Positions 58,015-64,000 of a stretch of 64,000 bases of DNA are shown here, piece by piece. This DNA is from Flavobacterium sp. LC2016-23 (GTDB lineage: Bacteria > Bacteroidota > Bacteroidia > Flavobacteriales > Flavobacteriaceae): positions 1 through 64,000 of the forward strand of contig NZ_WKKE01000021.1 in the NCBI RefSeq assembly GCF_009674775.1, given 5' to 3'. The position numbers were made by a program, and so were the translations under genes. Under the pieces are notes generated by a model, which made no database searches, was not told the origin of the DNA, and was given only the letters and a program-made list of their open reading frames with translations. Numbering within the stretch: position 1 is the first letter of the stretch; every line of letters begins with the position of its first letter.

Positions 58015-61000
58015 ATGAGAGTTAAAGAACAAGGGCTTTATTTGCCTGAATTTGAACACGACAATTGTGGTGCAGGATTTATTTGTAATTTGAATGGTAT
58101 TAAATCTAATGACATCATTCACAAAGCATTGGACATCTTAATAAAGCTGGAACATCGTGGTGCAGTTAGTTCTGATGGAAGAACTGGAGATGGAGCTGGA
58201 ATTTTATTTGATATCCCACATGACTTTTTCAAAAAAGTATGTGATTTTGAAATCCCTGAAACACGCGAGTATGCAGTAGGAATGGTTTTTTTACCAAAAA
58301 GCAAAAACCAGGTCACTTTTTGCATGAATGCTTTCGAATCAACAATCAAAGACCAGAATTTAAAGGTCTTAGGCTGGAGAGACGTACCCGTTGACGTAGA
58401 AAATTTAGGGCAGATTGCCGCAGAAAAAGAACCATCGGTTAAACAGGTTTTTGTTAGCAAAAACGGGCAGGATTTAACGGAACAGGAATTTAATGCAAAA
58501 CTTTTTGCAGCCAGGAAAATTGCAGAACACGCGATTAGAGGATCAAAAACCTCCGAAAGTCACATGTTTTATTTTACCAGTTTATCGACCACTACTATAA
58601 TATATAAAGGCTTACTGATGCCGGAAGACATCAGCCGATATTATATCGACTTAAAAGATCCCGATTTAGTGACGCGTCTGGCGTTAGTACACCAGCGTTT
58701 CTCTACCAATACTTTCCCTTCATGGGACCTGGCGCAGCCATTCCGATACATGTGTCACAATGGTGAAATCAATACGCTTCGTGGAAACGTAAGCAGAATG
58801 CGTGCTCGTGAAGAATTAATGGAGAGCAAAATTTTTGGTGATGATATCAAAAAATTATTTCCGATTATCTTAGAAGGAAAATCAGATTCTGCTTCTATGG
58901 ACATGGTTATTGAACTTTTATTAATGACCGGCCGTTCATTGCCTGAAGCTATGATGATGGTGGTTCCTGAAGCCTGGGAAAAACACCAGACGATGTCGGC
59001 GGAAAAGAAAGCGTTCTACGAATTCAACTCCTGCATCATGGAACCATGGGATGGTCCGGCTTCGATTCCGTTTACAGACGGAAACGTAATTGGTGCCTTA
59101 CTGGACAGAAACGGATTGCGTCCTTCCCGTTACACGTTGACAAAAAGTGGTTTCGTAATCATGTCATCCGAAATTGGTGTACTGGATATCGAACCGGAAG
59201 ATGTAATTCAGCATGGTCGTTTAGAACCGGGAAAAATGTTTCTGGTAGATATGAACGAAGGCCGTATTATTGAAGATGAAGAAATAAAAAAAGCAATTGT
59301 AACCAAGCGTCCGTACAAAGAATGGGTTGAAGCAAACTTGTTACCGTTAGCTAAAGTTCCTTACACGAACAACCCTGTTCCTGTTGAAAAACTTGATTTT
59401 CAAACGAGACAGCGTTTATTCGGTTACACGATCGAAGATTTAAAAACAATTATCAATCCAATGGGATCAGATGGTGCTGAAGCCATCAGTTCTATGGGTA
59501 ATGATACGCCATTGGCCGTTTTATCAGATCAGCCACAATTATTGTATAACTATTTCAAACAATTATTTGCTCAGGTGACCAATCCTCCTTTGGATGGTAT
59601 TCGCGAGGAAATCATTACCGACATCAGTTTAGCCATTGGGGGGGATTTTAATATTTTCGAAATTGAAGCAAAACAATGTAAAAAATTAAAAATCCAGAAT
59701 CCGGTTATCTCTAATGAAGATTTAGATAAAATCAGAAACATTGATCACGAAGATTTCAAATCGGCTACCATTTCTACATTATACAAAATAGAAAAAGGAG
59801 TTAACGGTTTGGAGCGTGCGTTGGAGAAATGTGTTCAGGCCACGTTCAAAGCGGTTTCTGAAGGCTGCAATATTATCATCCTTTCAGACAGAGGCGTAAG
59901 CGAGCAAATGGCTCCAATCCCAATGTTACTGGCTTGTTCCTATATTCACCACTCTTTAAACATTTTGAAAGTTCGTTCTAAATTCGGAATCATAATCGAA
60001 TCTGCAGAGCCTCGCGAACCGCATCATTTTGCTTTATTGTTCGGATACGGTGCCAGTGCCATTAATCCATACATGGTAAACGAGATTATTCACGATCAGG
60101 TGAATCAGGGATTCATTACAAAAGTGAAAGCCGATTACGCTATTATCAATTATAACAAGGCGATTGCAAAAGGAATCCTTAAAATCATGAACAAAATTGG
60201 TATCTCTACTTTACATTCGTACAGAGCTGCCCAAATTTTCGAGATTTTAGGTTTAAATAAAACGTTTACTTCTAAATATTTCCCTTACACGCCTTCCAGA
60301 ATCGAAGGAATTGGTTTGATAGAAGTAGAAAAAGAAGTAAAGAAACGTTTCCAGAAAGCCTTTCCAAATTCAAAAATCGCGAATTTATTGCCTTTGGAAA
60401 TCGGTGGTATTTACAGATGGAGAAGAGGCGGTGAAAAACACATGTTCAACCCGACCACGATTTCTAAATTACAACAGGCCGTTCGTCTGAACAGTCCGGA
60501 AAGCTATAAAGAATACTCTGACATGGTCAATGAGCAAAGCTCAAACTTAATGACGATCAGAGGTTTATTCGAATTCAATAATTTAGATCCTATTTCTATT
60601 GACGAAGTAGAACCATGGACCGAAATTGTGAAGAAATTCAAAACCGGTGCGATGTCTTACGGATCGATCAGTAGAGAAGCCCATGAGAATTTAGCGATTG
60701 CCATGAACAGAATTGGCGGAAAAAGTAATTCCGGAGAAGGTGGAGAAGATCCAAAACGTTTCCAGAAAGAAATCAACGGTGATTCCAGAAACAGTGCCAT
60801 CAAACAAGTAGCATCAGGGCGTTTTGGTGTTTCGATCAACTATTTGACAAACGCAAAAGAAATTCAGATTAAAATGGCTCAGGGTGCTAAACCAGGAGAA
60901 GGCGGACAGCTTCCGGGAGAAAAAGTAGTACCATGGATTGCTGAAACCAGAAACTCTACACCTTATGTAGGTTTGATTTCACCTCCGCCTCACCACGATA

Positions 61001-62532
61001 TTTACTCTATTGAGGATTTATCCCAGTTGATTTTCGACTTGAAAAATGCCAATCGTGACGCACGTGTCAACGTGAAATTAGTTTCTGAAGTGGGCGTTGG
61101 AACGATTGCTGCCGGTGTTGCCAAAGCAAAAGCTGACGTGATCCTGATTTCAGGTTATGACGGAGGAACCGGTGCTGCACCATTGACTTCTTTGCAACAT
61201 ACAGGTATTCCATGGGAACTTGGTTTAGCCGAAGCACAGCAAACTTTGATCTTAAATGATTTAAGAAGCCGTGTCGTTTTAGAGTGCGACGGACAATTGA
61301 AAACCGGTCGTGACGTGGCGATTGCTGCCTTATTAGGTGCTGAAGAATTTGGTTTTGCTACTGCTCCGCTTGTCGCTTCAGGCTGTATCATGATGAGAGC
61401 CTGTCACTTAAACACCTGCCCTGTTGGTATTGCGACTCAGGATCCTGAATTGAGAAAAAACTTCAAAGGAACTCCGGAGCACGTCATCAACTTCATGTAT
61501 TTTATTGCAGAAGAGTTAAGAGGAATCATGGCGCAATTAGGTTTCAGAACTTTGAAAGAAATGGTGGGTCAGTCACAAAAATTAAATGTGAACAAAGCGA
61601 TCAAACATTACAAAGCCAATGGTTTAGACCTATCATCAATTCTGTACAAACCGGAAAAAGCAAAAACAGTTCCGAACCACAATACAACAGAACAGGATCA
61701 CAACCTGGAAAACGTTTTGGATTTCGAAATCATCAAAGAAGCGATTCCGTCTATTTACAGAAAAGAAAAAACAAGAGTTACGTTTAAAATTAAAAATACA
61801 GACCGTTCTGTAGGGGCCATTTTGAGTAATGAAATCTCAAAGATATATGGCGCACAAGGTTTACCTGAAGACACTATTTTAGTTGATTTTGAAGGTTCTG
61901 CCGGACAAAGTTTTGGTGCATTTGCTACCAATGGATTGTCGTTTAAAATTCACGGAAACTGTAATGATTATTTAGGAAAAGGACTTTCAGGAGGAAAATT
62001 AATTATCAAAGTACCTCCTACTGCCACCTTCAAACCTGAAGAAAATATCATTATCGGGAACGTTGCCCTTTACGGAGCTATTACCGGAGAGGCGTATATT
62101 AATGGAATGGCCGGAGAGCGTTTCTGTGTGAGAAATTCCGGAGCAACTGCGGTTGTCGAGGGAATTGGAGATCACGGATGCGAGTATATGACAGGTGGTA
62201 CAGTCGTGGTTTTAGGAAAAACAGGAAGAAACTTCGCAGCCGGAATGAGCGGTGGTGTAGCTTACGTGTACGATCCTAAACAACAATTCGATGCAACAGT
62301 ATGCAACATGGAAATGGTTGCCTTTGATCCTATCGAAGAAGAAGACGTAACCAAACTACGAAAACTGATCAAAAACCACTCTTTGTACACCAACAGTCCA
62401 TTAGCAAAAAGAATTTTAGCAGACTGGGAAAACCAACAAAACAATTTCGTAAAAGTAATGCCAACTGATTACAAAAAAGCATTACAGCGAATTGCAGAAG
62501 AGAAAAAAATAGAAGAATTAATAGCTGGATAA
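58015..62532 (+). CDS. gltB: Glutamate synthase, large (alpha) subunit
   Basis: The 1505-aa enzyme uses glutamine and 2-oxoglutarate to make two glutamates. After the short propeptide ending in FEHDN comes the nucleophile Cys18 of the class II amidotransferase domain (to about 430). The central domain follows, then the FMN domain with GYDGGTGAAPLTS, the iron-sulfur cluster cysteines in CIMMRACHLNTCPVGIATQ, and the C-terminal GXGXG beta-helix (GATAVVEGIGDHGCEYMTGG). The start at 58015 gives the usual 17-residue propeptide. gltD follows 177 nt downstream, after a small repeat element. Confidence 0.97.
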   Translation: MRVKEQGLYLPEFEHDNCGAGFICNLNGIKSNDIIHKALDILIKLEHRGAVSSDGRTGDGAGILFDIPHDFFKKVCDFEIPETREYAVGMVFLPKSKNQVTFCMNAFESTIKDQNLKVLGWRDVPVDVENLGQIAAEKEPSVKQVFVSKNGQDLTEQEFNAKLFAARKIAEHAIRGSKTSESHMFYFTSLSTTTIIYKGLLMPEDISRYYIDLKDPDLVTRLALVHQRFSTNTFPSWDLAQPFRYMCHNGEINTLRGNVSRMRAREELMESKIFGDDIKKLFPIILEGKSDSASMDMVIELLLMTGRSLPEAMMMVVPEAWEKHQTMSAEKKAFYEFNSCIMEPWDGPASIPFTDGNVIGALLDRNGLRPSRYTLTKSGFVIMSSEIGVLDIEPEDVIQHGRLEPGKMFLVDMNEGRIIEDEEIKKAIVTKRPYKEWVEANLLPLAKVPYTNNPVPVEKLDFQTRQRLFGYTIEDLKTIINPMGSDGAEAISSMGNDTPLAVLSDQPQLLYNYFKQLFAQVTNPPLDGIREEIITDISLAIGGDFNIFEIEAKQCKKLKIQNPVISNEDLDKIRNIDHEDFKSATISTLYKIEKGVNGLERALEKCVQATFKAVSEGCNIIILSDRGVSEQMAPIPMLLACSYIHHSLNILKVRSKFGIIIESAEPREPHHFALLFGYGASAINPYMVNEIIHDQVNQGFITKVKADYAIINYNKAIAKGILKIMNKIGISTLHSYRAAQIFEILGLNKTFTSKYFPYTPSRIEGIGLIEVEKEVKKRFQKAFPNSKIANLLPLEIGGIYRWRRGGEKHMFNPTTISKLQQAVRLNSPESYKEYSDMVNEQSSNLMTIRGLFEFNNLDPISIDEVEPWTEIVKKFKTGAMSYGSISREAHENLAIAMNRIGGKSNSGEGGEDPKRFQKEINGDSRNSAIKQVASGRFGVSINYLTNAKEIQIKMAQGAKPGEGGQLPGEKVVPWIAETRNSTPYVGLISPPPHHDIYSIEDLSQLIFDLKNANRDARVNVKLVSEVGVGTIAAGVAKAKADVILISGYDGGTGAAPLTSLQHTGIPWELGLAEAQQTLILNDLRSRVVLECDGQLKTGRDVAIAALLGAEEFGFATAPLVASGCIMMRACHLNTCPVGIATQDPELRKNFKGTPEHVINFMYFIAEELRGIMAQLGFRTLKEMVGQSQKLNVNKAIKHYKANGLDLSSILYKPEKAKTVPNHNTTEQDHNLENVLDFEIIKEAIPSIYRKEKTRVTFKIKNTDRSVGAILSNEISKIYGAQGLPEDTILVDFEGSAGQSFGAFATNGLSFKIHGNCNDYLGKGLSGGKLIIKVPPTATFKPEENIIIGNVALYGAITGEAYINGMAGERFCVRNSGATAVVEGIGDHGCEYMTGGTVVVLGKTGRNFAAGMSGGVAYVYDPKQQFDATVCNMEMVAFDPIEEEDVTKLRKLIKNHSLYTNSPLAKRILADWENQQNNFVKVMPTDYKKALQRIAEEKKIEELIAG

Positions 62533-62535
62533 ATG

Positions 62536-62690
62536 ATTTTAGATTTTAGAGTTCAGATTTTAGATTGAAATTTAACCTTAAAGCTTTGCGAACTTAAAAC
62601 TTTCAAAAAAGCAAAAACAGAGACCTTGCGTTCTTTGCGGTTAAAAAAATTGGGATTTGGAATTTTAAAATTGGAATTTAAAACATCATT
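62536..62690. repeat. gltB-gltD intergenic repeat block with a minimal TTTAACCGCAA-type element
   Basis: 62536-62568 is TTTTAGATTTTAGA-type low complexity. 62571-62644 looks like a reduced composite element: left end TTTAACCTTAA, AAGCTTTGCGAACTT, then CCTTGCGTTC and right end TTGCGGTTAAA, without any REPIN. 62648-62685 is TTGGGATTTGGAATTTT plus AATTGGAATTTAA. The block separates the two subunit genes. Confidence 0.75.
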
Positions 62691-62709
62691 TAGATTTAAT
62701 TAAAATGTC

Positions 62710-64000
62710 ATGGGTAAAATAGGCGGATTTAAAGAATATAACAGAGCCGACGAAAGTAATTTAGCAGTAGCAGAACGTGTTTCGAACTACAACGAATTTA
62801 CCATTCCGTTAGCAGAAGATAAGAAAAAAGAACAAGGTTCAAGATGTATGGATTGTGGTATTCCTTTTTGCCACAGTGCCTGTCCGTTAGGAAATTTAAT
62901 TCCTGACTTCAACGACATGGTACATCAGGAAGAATGGCAGGGTGCATTGGAGATTTTACAATCTACTAATAACTTTCCGGAATTTACAGGCCGCTTATGC
63001 CCTGCACCATGTGAAAAATCATGTGTCTTGGGCATCATCAAAGAACCGGTTGCGATCGAAAACATCGAGAAAAACATCATCGAAAGAGGTTTTGCCGAAG
63101 GATGGATCAAACCACAAACACCATTAACCAGAACAGGAAAAACTGTAGCCATTATTGGTTCAGGTCCTGCCGGTCTGGCAGCTGCCCAGCAATTGAACAG
63201 AGCCGGTCACACGGTAACTGTTTTTGAAAGAGACAATGCTATTGGAGGTTTATTGCGTTACGGAATTCCGAATTTCAAATTAGAAAAAGGAATTATCGAC
63301 AGACGTGTAGCTATCCTTGAGGCTGAAGGAATCACTTTCAAAACCAATGTAAATGTGGGTGTTAACTTTAGCGTTGAAGAACTGAATGCTTTCGATTCTA
63401 TCGTATTGTGCGGAGGAGCAACAGAAAGAAGAAGTTTGCCAACTAAAGGAATCGAAAGCAAAGGCGTTGTTCAGGCAATGGATTTCTTAACACAACAAAC
63501 CAAAGTTTTATACGGAGAATCCATTCCGGATCAGGTGAAGGCAACCGGAAAAGACGTCATCGTAATTGGTGGTGGAGATACAGGTTCTGACTGCGTTGGA
63601 ACATCCAACCGACACGGAGCAAAATCAGTAACTAATTTCGAAATTTTACCAAAACCTCCGGTTGGAAGAAGCGAATCAACACCTTGGCCTTTCTGGCCCT
63701 TGCAGTTGAAAACGTCCTCTTCTCACGAAGAAGGCTGCGACAGAAACTGGTTAATCAATACAAAAGAATTCTTATCCAATGATAAAGGAGAACTGGTAGG
63801 ATTAAAAACGGTGGAAGTACAATGGAAAATGACTCCGGGTCAGCGTCCTGAATTAATCGAAAAAGAAGGTTCCGAAAAAATCTGGCCATGCGATTTAGCT
63901 TTACTGGCTTTAGGATTTACAGGTCCGGAAAAAACTTTAAGCGAGCAATTAGGACTTGAAATTGATATGAGAAGCAACTATAAAGCTAAAAATTACCAAA
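62710..64000 (+). CDS. gltD: Glutamate synthase, small (beta) subunit, truncated by the window edge
   Basis: Translated from the ATG at 62710 the frame stays open for 430 codons to the edge; the full protein is about 490 aa. The N-terminal 4Fe-4S cysteines are in CMDCGIPFCHSACPLGN and CPAPCEKSC. The FAD site IIGSGPAGLAAAQQL and the NADPH site VIGGGDTGSDC are clear, with PWPFWP between them. It passes electrons from NADPH to GltB. An ATG 5 nt upstream (62705) is out of frame. Confidence 0.96.
   Translation, partial: MGKIGGFKEYNRADESNLAVAERVSNYNEFTIPLAEDKKKEQGSRCMDCGIPFCHSACPLGNLIPDFNDMVHQEEWQGALEILQSTNNFPEFTGRLCPAPCEKSCVLGIIKEPVAIENIEKNIIERGFAEGWIKPQTPLTRTGKTVAIIGSGPAGLAAAQQLNRAGHTVTVFERDNAIGGLLRYGIPNFKLEKGIIDRRVAILEAEGITFKTNVNVGVNFSVEELNAFDSIVLCGGATERRSLPTKGIESKGVVQAMDFLTQQTKVLYGESIPDQVKATGKDVIVIGGGDTGSDCVGTSNRHGAKSVTNFEILPKPPVGRSESTPWPFWPLQLKTSSSHEEGCDRNWLINTKEFLSNDKGELVGLKTVEVQWKMTPGQRPELIEKEGSEKIWPCDLALLALGFTGPEKTLSEQLGLEIDMRSNYKAKNYQ

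Noticed and set aside
1..64000. Insertion sequences, prophage, tRNA or rRNA genes
   Set aside because: No transposase, integrase, phage structural gene, tRNA cloverleaf or rRNA sequence was recognised on either strand.

Overview
The window is a contiguous piece of a Bacteroidota chromosome, almost certainly a Flavobacterium or close relative. The evidence is AT-rich DNA, TAnnTTTG-type -7 promoter elements, a TonB-dependent receptor/DUF4249 pair, a PUR-domain (DUF3276) protein, a monomeric isocitrate dehydrogenase, a long NusB, and lipoprotein and signal-peptide styles typical of Flavobacteriaceae. No rRNA, tRNA, phage, transposase, cas gene or obvious genomic island was seen. Most genes are housekeeping or ordinary accessory genes.

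Layout. 0.3-9.9 kb: RelA/SpoT, a Fur-family regulator, purA, a Nudix hydrolase, an alpha/beta hydrolase, an L,D-transpeptidase lipoprotein and guaB. 10-20.5 kb: an outer-membrane DUF5723 protein with its lipoprotein partner, HMG-CoA lyase, a divergent SatD/DUF3307 pair, pyrD, a formylglycine-generating-enzyme homologue, pepT, a YdeI-like protein, yajC and nusB. 20.8-35 kb: leucine dehydrogenase, an ABC exporter, the PUR-domain protein, several alpha/beta hydrolases, CsaA, a thioredoxin-like protein, a cytochrome c lipoprotein, a cyclophilin-FKBP fusion, an MFS carrier, and a minus-strand run of small metabolic and lipoprotein genes. 35-52.8 kb: trmD, rplS, a repeat island, an XRE regulator, icd, the TonB receptor/DUF4249 pair, DinB-like, thiN, rlmF, uvrB, TerB-like, an esterase/dipeptide epimerase/PLP synthase cluster and DUF1456. 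53-64 kb: a LytTR regulator/LytS-type kinase pair, a DUF5694 protein, sucC, gltB and the start of gltD, which runs off the right edge.

The genes show central nitrogen and carbon handling (gltBD, leucine dehydrogenase, icd, sucC), purine and pyrimidine synthesis (purA, guaB, pyrD), the stringent response, translation (trmD, rplS, rlmF, nusB) and envelope biology.

The unusual content is mostly between genes. Several families of inverted repeats recur. (a) A composite element bounded by TTTAACCGCAA/TTGCGGTTAAA holds 80-bp REPIN-like hairpins; in one of three copies the spacer is inverted while the flanks are not. (b) Three loci hold hairpins built from AGTCNC hexamers. (c) TTGGAATTT-based perfect inverted repeats have arms of up to 31 bp. 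(d) A 650-bp repeat island follows rplS. Two coding or regulatory observations also stand out. The SatD/DUF3307 pair sits behind an array of regularly spaced GTAACA/TGTTAC half-sites, and SatD has palm-cyclase-like motifs. Three putative DNA-binding proteins (Fur-like, SatD, XRE) have -7 boxes ending only 4-7 nt before the ATG, which suggests leaderless mRNAs.
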